Below the pieces are notes generated by a model. The model had not been told where the DNA came from, ran no database searches, and saw only the letters and a program-made list of their open reading frames with translations. The translations under genes and the position numbers were made by a program. A DNA stretch of 64,000 bases from Merluccius polli (Eukaryota > Chordata > Actinopteri > Gadiformes > Merlucciidae): contig JAOPHQ010002067.1 in assembly GCA_030340625.1 (NCBI GenBank), positions 1 through 64,000 on the forward strand, read 5' to 3'. Positions 14,465 through 24,629 of the stretch are shown one piece after another. Every line of letters begins with the position of its first letter. Positions within the stretch are counted from its first letter, which is position 1.

Positions 14465-14725
14465 GGTAGCGACGGCGGTGTGGTGGATTAGGATGTGAGC
14501 TGAACGCCAGCGACCGGGGTTCATATGTTGCCTGTCCATCATCTTGCCTTTTACCCCCATCTAGATTACCAAACTGGATAATTCCATAACATTAATGAAT
14601 AAATATTCCATATGACATAAGAAATATAACTTTTTTTTAATAAACTACACCCACTTCACTTGGGATCGAACCCAGCAAGCAGAATCTGAAGACCGACGCG
14701 CTACCGCCACTCTACCGCTCATTCA
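14465..14725. other. tRNA-like promoter boxes (SINE-like)
   Basis: On the minus strand, 14640-14720 reads AGTGGCGGTAGCGCGTCGGT and then GGGTTCGATCCC, which resembles A and B boxes of a tRNA gene. A second, plus-strand candidate near 14480-14530 has GTGGATTAGGATGTGAGCTG followed by GGGGTTCATATG. Neither folds into a full tRNA as far as I can see, so I read them as tRNA-derived repeat heads. Confidence 0.4.
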
Positions 14726-15004
14726 CAAATACAGGTGTTTTCTTTTACCTGCAAGTTGATAACTTGCAACTTGACAGTTTGTGTAGGCAAAAAGTTGGGA
14801 AACACCACGAACATATTTAGCAGTGTATTTAGGGCAGCAGCTACAACCGTGCGTATCGCAAGGCACCTTTTTGCTTATACGTTCGGCATCACCAACTGTA
14901 TGCAAATATGTACCCGTGGCAACAAATCGCAGTGAAACACAGACACACTGCGCACGGCTTCTTTTTGTAGCATTGCCCTCATAAGGTCCAACAAGGACGA
15001 CCAA

Positions 15005-15150
15005 ATAGCGAATACCCTCTGATGAGAACCTGTATCTCTCATAAAGAATACCCTCTGATGAGAACCTGTATCTCTTATAAAGAATATCCTCTGATGAGAA
15101 CCTGTATCTCTCATACATACCCTCTGATGAGAACCTGTATCTCTCATAAA
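15005..15150. repeat. Tandem repeat, four units
   Basis: The unit TACCCTCTGATGAGAACCTG followed by TATCTCTCATA(AAGAA) is repeated four times between about 15011 and 15149, with period 34-40 bp. It lies inside the Harbinger-type element. The minus-strand frames MRDTGSHQRV and YERYRFSSEG are shadows of it. Confidence 0.85.
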
Positions 15151-15529
15151 GGGGTCGGATCTGTCCCGAAAGCGGCGCTGCAGCTTTAAGAAGCTGAACT
15201 AATCGGAAAGTCTTAGCTGAAAACCTCCTCCCGACCAGGTTTGGTTGCCAGCATAAGTTACCATGGTGATACAGCGACGCTAAAAGAGAGCGACTTTCGT
15301 AGGACAGCTAACCCAGGCTTTGAGCGCAACATACCTCGCTAACCCACTAATCGAGCTTCGTAGTACACCCCCCTGGTGGGTCATTTAGATGCTTTTTGCA
15401 TCTTTTGGACCCAGGGAGTGTTGTGTACAATACAAAATGAGGATGAATTGTGTTTATCCTTTTAAAATGAAGGTTACAGTTTGCGTGTCATTTTAATTTT
15501 GTTCGTTCTTTGTAGACGGTATAAGCAGT

Positions 15530-18500
15530 GTTAATTTCGTTGACGAAGACTATGACAAAAAATATTGGTCAACAAACCTTTTTCACGGACAAAAACTAAA
15601 TAAAAACTAAATAAAAAGTCAGATATGATGACGAAGACTGTGACGAATTATAACTGACACTTTAGTCAACGAATAAAAACGAGACGAAAATGTTAGGGAG
15701 GGACGAATGGAGAAGAGATCCAATCAGAACTACTCTGTTTGTGGGACGAGTTGGGAAGATCAACACAAGATGGCGCCCCAAGATGGCTGCCTTGTGCGTT
15801 TGTGCACTGAGAAGCGGAACTAGAATCCACTAAATATCTCTTTTTAAATCTGCAATCCGTTGGATAGTGACAGAGTGCTTAATTGGCAATTTTCTAAGGA
15901 TCAGTTTAATCACAGTATTGTTGTTTTCTTAATGAAACAGAAGAAATGCCACCTGTTAAGAGATATACCATGGAATTTCTCAAGAGCCTAAGACAATGTT
16001 CTTTGGAAAACCCGCAGCTGAAAAAGATACTAAGCCAAGAGGGGGTGCAACGGACATCAAAGAAGAAACGAGGATGTAGAGGGGGTAAGAAGACCATGCG
16101 CAAGATTAGAACTGTTGTTAATAGAAGATGTGACCACATAAGACCACGGGTTGAATCCTGGATAACTATGGACAAATCACAATCAAACCTAATCAGAGTA
16201 AAGACAGTCTACAATGGACAAACTAATCCCACCATGTTACCAACTTTCTTCATGTCAAATCCCAGATCCCTTGTGAACAAAATTGATGAGTTACAGCCCA
16301 TCTTGACTAAAAACCATATAGATGTGGCTGCAATCTCTGAAACTTGGTTTGCTTCCCACATGCCTTTGGATATGTTGGACATTGATGGCTATACTTTGTT
16401 TTCCAAATGCCGAACTGCTCGTCGTGGTGGAGGTGTAGCACTGTACATCAGGGACAACATCCCAACATATCCTCTCACCTTTATCAGTGTGCCTGACCAT
16501 CTAGAATGCTTATGGCTAAGAGTGAGACCCCAGAAGCTCCCACGACACATATCTGCCATTGCAGTTTGTGCATTGTATTCTCCACCACAATCACCACATC
16601 AAGATGAGCTAATTGAACACTTAATAACCTCACTTGACCTACTCCGTACAAAGTATCCAGACATTGGACTAGCAATCCTTGGGGATTTCAACCACCTCAA
16701 AGTGCATAACATCTGCCTTGATAACAATCTCTGTCAGGTCGTTCAGAGCAAGACCAGAGGTGAAGCCATCCTTGACATGATTATTACCAACATGAAGGTG
16801 TCGTATGAGAAGCCTGACATTCTCCCTCCCGTCAGCTCCAGTGACCACAACTGTGTTCTCTGGCGCCCAAAAGCAAAGCTAAGATCCTCCCCTGAGTGCA
16901 CAAAAAGGGTTGTGCGTCCTATAAAAGAGCCTGGCTTGACTGAATTTGGCAGGTGGATTACTTCACACTCATGGCACGAAGTGAAAGAAGCGGTTAGTAC
17001 TGAGGGAAAAACAAATGCCTTCTATAATACCATATTACCAAAAATAGACAGACACTTCCCAATGAAGACAGTTAAACTATATAACTCGGATAAACCATGG
17101 ATCACAAAATCAAACACTTGATCCACCAGAGACAGAAAACTTTTAAGACTGGGAAATCAAGTGCCCTGGTCAGGTTCTACAGAAACAAGGTACAAAAAGA
17201 GATGCATAAAGCAAAAAAACACTTCTACAAGTCTAAAGTGGAAGGCATGGATAAAGCCACCCCAAGAATTTGGCATAACAGAATTAAATCAATGTACAAA
17301 ACTGTGAAAAAGGAAGATAGAATAAATGCCCCTGAGATCAACCCCAATGAGTATCACAATCCCTCCCACCTCTTGACTACTCGGCTCTACCTGCTTTTTT
17401 GCCATCACTTCCATTGCCTACCATACCAGTGTGGGATGTGTATAGGAAACTGTCCACCATCAACTGCCACAAATCCCCTGGGCCAGATGGGATTCCACAA
17501 ACCTTACTGAAGGAGTTCGCATGTGAGATCAGCATCCCTTTCTGTGATATTATTAACCAGTCATTTACTGAAGGGGTGGTCCCTAGTCAGTGGAAGGAGG
17601 CTATTGTTGTACCTATCCCCAAAACCTCTCCACCAAATATTGATGAACTGAGGCCAATTTCACTAACAGCCCAACTGGCCAAGTTATGTGAACAGTTTGC
17701 TTCAAATTGGATCATGAGTGACATCGTAATAAACCTAGACCCAATGCAGTTTTGGTAGCAGGCAGAATTGCTCCACAACACACTACTTGGTCAGTTTGAT
17801 GGACTTTGCCTACAAGACATGTGACAAGCCGGGCTCAGTTTGCACCCTAATTACAACTGATTTTGCAAAGGCCTTTGATGCTGTGGATCACACAACTGCA
17901 GTGCAGTGCCTCTTGAAGCTCAATGTGACGCCCTGCCTTGATTCCATGGATCTGTAACTTCATGATTGACCGCCGTCAGAGAGTACGATATCATGGGCAT
18001 TTCTCTGAATGGGAATATCCAACATGTGGAGTTGCACAGGGAACTGTACTGGGGCCAATTATTTTCTTAGCACTGATAAACAGTGCCCTCAATGATGTAA
18101 AACACCACTGGAAATATGTGGACGACATGACCTTGGCCCAGTCTTGGACACCCCAGCAGCCCTGTAGTCTCCAAGAGACCCTAAATGACCTCGACATCTG
18201 GGTCAAAGACCACAAAATGAAACTCAACCCGAAGAAATGTAAAGTTGTCCATGTCACCCATATGAGAAACCCTCCTGCTCTGCCAGCTCTGCTCATTGAT
18301 CAGAACACCCTAGACATCTCTGAAACAGTTAAAGTCCTGGGGGTCACCATCCAACAGAACTTAAGGTGGGATAGTCAAGTGAACCATATGCTCACTTCAG
18401 CCATTAGGAAGCTCTTTGCCCTTCGACGTTTGAAGAAATTTGGAGTCCTGGACTCTGAATTAGTATCCATCTTTACAGGCTATGTGAGGCCTGTGCTGGA

Positions 18501-19018
18501 ATATGCTGCCTCTGTATGGCACAGTTCACTGACAACAACACAAGAAAAGGTATTAGAAAAGTATCCAGAAACGGGCTTGTAAAATCATCCTTGGTCGGAG
18601 GTACTCCGGGTACCCAGAGGCTCTTACTACTCTTGGACTGTGCACATTAACAGAAAGGCGCACTCAACTATGTCTGGGCTTTGCCAAAAAGCTGATGAAG
18701 TCCAGCTACAGAGACTGGCTACCTCCCCTTAGAGAAACGCTAACTGGTCGGAAAACAAGAAATTCAAATAAACTGTCCATTCCTACATGCAGAACCGAGA
18801 GATACAAAAAATCATCAATCCCATACATGTGTGGACTCTTAAATGACAATGGATTGCAGATGTCGCCTATTTGACATATTTTAGCTTGTGTATATATTGT
18901 TTTTTTTTAATGAATGTTTTTATTGTAACAGCATATTGTAATTCAGTGTTTATGATGACAGCTGTTTGTATGTCTCTATGAACCTGCAATAATGGCTGAA
19001 CTTTAAATAAATAAATAA
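15530..19018 (+). pseudogene. CR1/L2-group LINE, decayed but long
   Basis: A non-LTR retrotransposon on the plus strand. A basic N-terminal region (15946-16240) leads into an apurinic-type endonuclease at 16239-16890 (MSNPRSLVNKIDELQPILTK, AAISETWF, ILGDFNHL, SSSDHNCVLW). A linker and reverse transcriptase follow at 17097-18582, with KSPGPDGIPQTLLKEF, IVVPIPKTSPP, AQGTVLGPIIFLAL and the catalytic YVDD at about 18115-18125. The C-terminal segment in the next frame (18570-18870) has the KIILGRRYSGYPEAL pattern seen at LINE ends. The 3' tail is AAATAAATAAATAAA near 19004-19018. Frameshifts near 17110, 17500, 17755-17935 and 18560 break the ORF. Clade assignment is by motif only. Confidence 0.8.
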
Positions 19019-19260
19019 AGAGGAGCAGGAGCAGTGAGAGGAGCAGTGAGAGGAGCGGTGGAGGAGCAGGAGCAGTGAGAGGTGCTGTGAGAGGTGCAGG
19101 AGCCAGTTAGAGGTGCAGTGAGAGGTGCAGTGAGAGAGCAGGAGCAGTGAGAGGTGCTTGAGAGGAGCAGGAGCAGTGAGAGGTGCAGTGGAGAGGTGCA
19201 GGAGGCAGAGAGGTGCAGGAGAAGAGCAGGCCCAAGGAGAGGGCAAGGTAGAGGTGTAAG
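19019..19260. repeat. GAGCAG-rich minisatellite
   Basis: Imperfect tandem copies of AGGAGCAGGAGCAGTGAGAG and related units, immediately after the LINE tail. The Ala/Leu/Pro/Ser frame on the minus strand is a by-product. Confidence 0.85.
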
Positions 19261-20777
19261 AATGCGTGGTGGTGGAAGGTTTATGACCATCAGCCACTTG
19301 ACCAGATGTTCCCTCCTTGAAGCCATGGATGGCTGGCTGCAGGGGACATCACAGTTGATGATTGCCAAGAGGGTGGATCCGACATACCAAAGCGGTTTTA
19401 TCCCAGGTGCATCGCCTTGGATAATATCAGATGGGAGTTTGAGAAAACATGTGGCCTAACCCTGATCGCAGAGATTAGATACAGTAATTTTGTGCTTTTT
19501 TTAGTTCCCCCCCCTTTTTGTCTGGCCTTTTTGCTGTTGTTTTTTTTGTTCAGAATGCTCTTGTGTGTTTTTATGGATATTTTGTTCACTGTAAGCAATA
19601 CTGTAAACACTTGTTCTGTTCTATCATACTGTAAACAGTATTTCTACTGTACCTCCTGTAGTAAACAGTAAAGGAAAAAAAACTGATTTGCTTTTTTACT
19701 GGTATGCTTTTGAATGTCAAACATTACATGTGGGACATACAGTTCCCAACCAAGCCATTGAGTGTAAAAAACAGTGGATTGCATGTTTTGCATGCAAATA
19801 CCTGTAAAACTGAAACATAAAAGTCTATGCAGTTTTTGTAATGTCAACAATAGCCAGTATTTTGAAACCTGGTGTACTTTGATTGACTGCATGTACCTTG
19901 TGAAGTGAAAACAAGTGTTATTCTTTGACAGAATAATTTCAATTTTGAGTCAGATTTCCATTGTTTTGGTAAAGTTAGTGTGTGCAGAGAAAGATGTGTT
20001 CTTATTTTGAAATGAAGAGTTAGTATATATTTAAACAAAATTATTATATTAAATTATTATTATTATCCAATTGGCCAATTGTGTTTTGTAGGTGTGAGTC
20101 TGTGTTAAGAGTTTAGAAAAAGTATCTGAAGTATGGGTAAGCGCTTGTTAGCGATTGAAAAAAACTGTAATGTAATTATATGGTTATTATTAGAGCACAT
20201 AGGCGTCAGTTACGCTGGGGACGAGTACCCACCAGTTTTCGTCAAGATTCCATTTTGTCACCCACCACTTTTAAAAATGTGCAAACCAATTGCGAATCCC
20301 TACATTACTCAACCGAAACCGTCAAGTCTAAATCATGCGATAGGGCGCGCACGATGACATGACATCTTCCCCCCACCCCCCCCGTTGACAATCGCGTCAA
20401 CGGGGGGGGTACCGGGTTAGAGCAGCTGTAAAGCGGAGGGATACATGTAGAGTTAAAAGTCCCAGTGCTGTTATACTGAATATCAGCACTCATGGAATGC
20501 CTCTTGTCCAATTAAATGACTCGGTCGGAACTAACGAACTGTTGTATAAACATATTTATATTCTGCACTTACACTTGCATGATTGTATTGTGATTGTATT
20601 GTACTGTGATTGTATTGTTATTTCATGTGAAGCACATTGTGTTGCCCTGTGTATGAAATGTGCTATATAAAGAAAGCTCGACTTGACTTGACTTGAATTT
20701 AATTCATCTATTCAAAAACCTTCCATCCTTTCGTGCCCTCCCTTCCTTCCTCCCTCCTTCCCTCCCTAGCTACTCAC
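19261..20777. other. Presumed MCOLN1 downstream intron, no exon seen
   Basis: AT-rich sequence. A short frame near 19390-19490 (DNIRWEFEKTCGLTLIAEIR) looks like a transposase scrap, but I cannot place it. A small C/G palindrome (CCCCCCCGTTGAC..GTCAACGGGGGGG) lies near 20381-20410. A poly-pyrimidine stretch lies at 20730-20775, next to the MCOLN1 donor. Confidence 0.4.
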
Positions 20778-20877
20778 CCTGTCCAGAGACACTGGGATGT
20801 TTGCACTCCTTGATGGTGGCCTGGTTTTCCAGCCAAATCTTCACCTTGCCACTGTGGGCCTTGTTGTCCAGGACGAT
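20778..20877 (-). CDS. mcoln1: mcoln1 exon: end of luminal domain
   Basis: 100 nt with acceptor GTCCTACAG and donor AGG|GTGAGT. It encodes IVLDNKAHSGKVKIWLENQA and TIKECKHPSVSGQG, the conserved C-terminal part of the luminal domain before helix 2. This is the last mcoln1 exon I can find toward base 1. Confidence 0.88.
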
Positions 20878-22034
20878 CTGTAGGACAGAGGAAAGCAACC
20901 AATCAACAACAAGCAATCATGAATCACCAATGATTCGCTATTGAAAAAAAGTTGAAAGTTCAGAGTGACTCCCTGTTCATGCTGTAGCTCTGGTAAATGT
21001 GTTGTGGTGTGAAGGGGACGCGGCTTGGCATCGGCTGCGAACAAAGGGGGGCGGGGTGGCTCAATTGTGGGAATCGACGCAGCTGTGAGGGGTTAGAGTA
21101 ATGAGCGATGGACTATATATGTACTCATGGTTGTTCTGCTCTGCCTCTACAGTGAGGCCAGGTCCAGCACTCCAGGACCGATAGTATTGTTGTCTGTGTG
21201 TGGCAGAGCTGACTGTTTGGCAGAGTGGACAGTGGGGTTGCGACACTAGGTGTCGGCCCGAATAATAAAGACATTCACTTGCCGTTCATACACCTGACTT
21301 ATTCCCCCGAACCCGACGTAACAGAGACCTTGCTACAGTTGTGTTTTTAGGTAATGAGAGTGTAAAGATAAGAAGGTAAAATGAAATTATTAAATCAGGA
21401 TGGAGTGATATAGAAGCCAGGTCAGAAAAAACAAAACAAAAAATGAATTCAACCACTTCTCAACCACTTCTAGACTACAACTGGTCCAGAACTCTGCTGC
21501 CCGCCTCCTTACCCACACCCGGTCCCGTGAACACATCACTCCCATTCTCCACTCTCTCCACTGGCTCCCCCATCAAACAGCGCATCACTTTCAAGATACT
21601 CCTCCTCACCTTTAAAGCCCTCCACCACCTAGCCCCCCCCTCCCTGTCTGACCTCCTCGTCCCCCACCGCCCCACCCGTGCCCTCCGATCCTCCTCCACT
21701 CTCTCCCTCACATTACCCAGATCAAAACTCAAATCCTTCGGCGACAGAGCCTTCTCCCGCACAGCACCCCGACTCTGGAACGCTCTCCCCCCAACCTGTC
21801 CGCGACTCACCCTCACTCCTCACATTCAAGTCCCGTCTGAAAACCTTCCTCTTTTCCGAAGCCTACGATCTCTCCTACCCATAACTGCTGTCCTGTCCCC
21901 CCCCCCCCGTATTCCACTCCTTCATCTTGCCCTTGTTGTCACTCCCCTGTCCCCCCCCCCCCGTTTGTCTCTTCGCCCTCTTGTATGCGTCCTTGGGTCA
22001 TTGAAAGGCGCAATAGAAATACTATGTATTATTA

Positions 22035-22077
<43 letters not shown>

Positions 22078-24587
22078 TCTGTTTTGCCTCCATGTGTGTG
22101 TACAGGAAACACTCACCGTTATATAAAATGTGTAACAGTCAGGTATCTCATTGTTGATGATGGTCCTGTATATTGATCGCCTTTAGCTGGAACTCTATGG
22201 TCACATTAATGAGCCTAGAGACAGGGAGAGATGGTGACAGAGAGGATAGGTGTGAGAGAGAGAGAGAGATTTTCAGAGATAAGATAACAAAAATCAAGTT
22301 GGATCTAAACCTTGTTACTGAATGTGCATAAGCCTCTGTCTTTGGACACGTTCCCTCTGCTTAAGACTGCTATGAATGTTTTTTGATAAAGAAATGCTCA
22401 GGAACGAAGTGATGCAGCTAAAACCCTCCATCTGCTCACTTGACCCCATCCCCACCACCTTTTTTTAAAACTGTGTTTAATTGTCTAGAGGATGAAGTGC
22501 TAGTGATTGTAAATCACTCACTACTGACTGGTATCTTCCCCCTGGCACTGAAAACTGCTATTGTGAAACCTCTCCTAAAGAAAAGTAACCTGGATCCTTC
22601 AGTGCTAAACAATTTTAGGCCAATTTCAAACCTTCCTTTTTTAAGTAAAATGTAGACTTAAGCGCTGCTTTTGATACAGTCGATCATGACATCCTTATAA
22701 ACAGACTACAGAAGTTTGTTGGCCTCTCTGGTCCAGTTTTAGATTGGTTTAAGACTTATCTGTCTGGCAGAGACTATTTTGTCTCCATTAGTGACCACTC
22801 CTCGGCTAACACTAGCGTGTTAGCCGAGGAGTGGTCACTAATGGAGACAAAATAGTGTGGGGTTCCTCAAGGCTCCATTCTGGGACCTGTGTTGTTCAGT
22901 CTCTATATGCTGCCACTGGGAAATAGCATCAGAGAACAACAGGATTAGTTTTCATAGCTATGCCGATGATACACAACTCTACATCTCTTTATCACCCAAT
23001 GACATCAGCCCTATTGATAAACAGGTTCAATGCATTGATCATATCAACCTGTGGATGTCACATAATTTCCTTCTTAGAGGTCTTAATTATCAGAGCAAAG
23101 GTCCAGAGAGAGATACTGTGCACTAACTTAAAATCCCTGGCACAAAACGCCAAGCCCCTAGCAAAAAATCTTGGCGTGCTTCTAGACCCTGATTTGAATT
23201 TTGAATCTTATATCAGTAATCTCACTTAGAAATATTGCTAAAGTGCAACCGTTTCTCTCCCAGGCAGATACTAAGAGACTTATGCATGCTTTTATTACTA
23301 GCAGGCTTGATTACTGTAATGCTCTCCTATCTGGTCTACCTAAGAAAGCTATAAATAAGCTACAGATCATTCAGAATGCAGCAGCACATGTACTGACCAA
23401 GACCAGAAGGAGAGCACACATCTCACCTGTCCTGAAGTCCCTTCATTGATTGCCTGTCAGTTTTAGAATAGATTTTAAAATCCTCTTATTAGTGTTCAAA
23501 ACACTCAATGGATTAGCGCCCGAATAATTGTCAGATATGCTTCTGGTGTTTGCTCCCTCTAGATCACTCAGGTCCTCTGGCACTGGCCTTTTAGTTGTTC
23601 CCGGCTAAGGACAGAGACCTACGGGAGGCGGCATTTAGTGTCTATGGTCCTTGCCTCTGGAACAACCTGCCAGAGGAGCTGAGGTCATCACAATTTGTGA
23701 ACACGTTTAAAAGAAACCTTAAGACATACCTTAGCTCAGCTTTCCCTTAATCCATTTTATTATCATAAAAATAAATAAATAAATAACAATAAAATTAAAT
23801 AGCATCCACCCTTTTCTACTGTACTATACACTGATATATCTGGTCTACCATGGCTCTTATTTCTAATACTATCTTTTCCTTATATTATAATTTATATTCA
23901 CTGTATTGTTGTATTCTCATTGTATTGTTGTATTCTCATTGTATTGTTATATTTTCATTGAATTGTTGTATTTTGTTAGCCTAGAACTCTAGACACCCCC
24001 TAGCGGCAGCAAATTTATTTGGCAGCTAGTGTAGGTCTAGCAAAGCTCCGTCCGCTTTTTGGTGCTGGAAACACCAAGTGTGTCTTGTATGTCTGACCAA
24101 TCACAGCGTGAGGGGTGGAGTCGAAAGCCGGGCTACCTAATGACGACAGAGTTGCGACGGTTCCGTGTTAGGTAAACAATGGCTGCTGCTGCTGGCGAAC
24201 GGCTGTCTTTCGACTCGGCTTTGGCCGCGACTCTTCAAGACTTGAAGTTAACATTTTATTTGAGAAAAGAACAAAGAACGGCACTGAAGTCTTTCCTCGA
24301 AAATAAATATGTATTCGGAGTTTTGATTAATTACGTAGTCAGAGCCGTCGCTCTGACTACGTCACCTTCTTCGTTGCTCTGATTGGTTGTAGCGCTATCC
24401 TATTGCGTGCAGAGGGAACTTGAAAGACAACCGTTTATCCCGCCCACACTGCCAATGGAGCTGCGCCAGACCTTACATCTTTCTGATGTAGGTCTGGCTT
24501 GCCAGGCTAGTATTTTGTTGTATTTTCATTGTATTGTTAACCTTGTATTGCAAATTTTGCACGAAAGGTAAAAGGAAAATCAAAGTT

Positions 24588-24629
<42 letters not shown>

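Larger units (their letters stand above)
13936..15372. mobile_element. PIF/Harbinger-type non-autonomous element, about 1.44 kb
   Basis: The left end GGGGGTATACTACGAAGCTC and the right end (inverted GGGGGTGTACTACGAAGCTC) are near-perfect terminal inverted repeats. CTG flanks both sides (13933-13935 and 15373-15375), which fits the 3-bp CWG/TWA target duplication of Harbinger elements. The Tx1 ORF2 reading frame resumes after it. The interior has no transposase. It holds a 69-bp palindrome at 14292-14360, tRNA-like promoter boxes at about 14470-14530 and 14640-14720, and four copies of an approximately 34-40 bp unit at 15005-15150. Confidence 0.8.
10080..15500 (+). pseudogene. Tx1-type LINE ORF2 (endonuclease and reverse transcriptase) remnant
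   Basis: Endonuclease fragments appear at about 10085-10110 and 10660-10932 (VLGGDWNCTVDFTMDRLSEE). Reverse-transcriptase fragments follow at 11476-11715 (LASGCAPGIDGLSAGLFKHF), 11777-12064 (IKNWRPVALLCAHYKILSKV, ILSLDQEKAFEW) and 12637-12867. The C-terminal region is at about 12957-13230 and 13800-13935 (WLTRKNRMQG), continuing after the Harbinger-type element at 15376-15430. The order and motifs match the ORF2 at 58.7-62.6 kb. Many stops and frameshifts plus three later insertions (10121-10383, 13235-13714, 13936-15372) make this a fossil. Confidence 0.8.

Noticed and set aside
14640..14720. Functional tRNA gene
   Set aside because: A and B box-like motifs are present, but I cannot fold a complete cloverleaf. 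Read as a tRNA-derived repeat piece.
18950..19368. Minus-strand Leu/Ser/Pro-rich ORFs
   Set aside because: They arise from the GAGCAG minisatellite.
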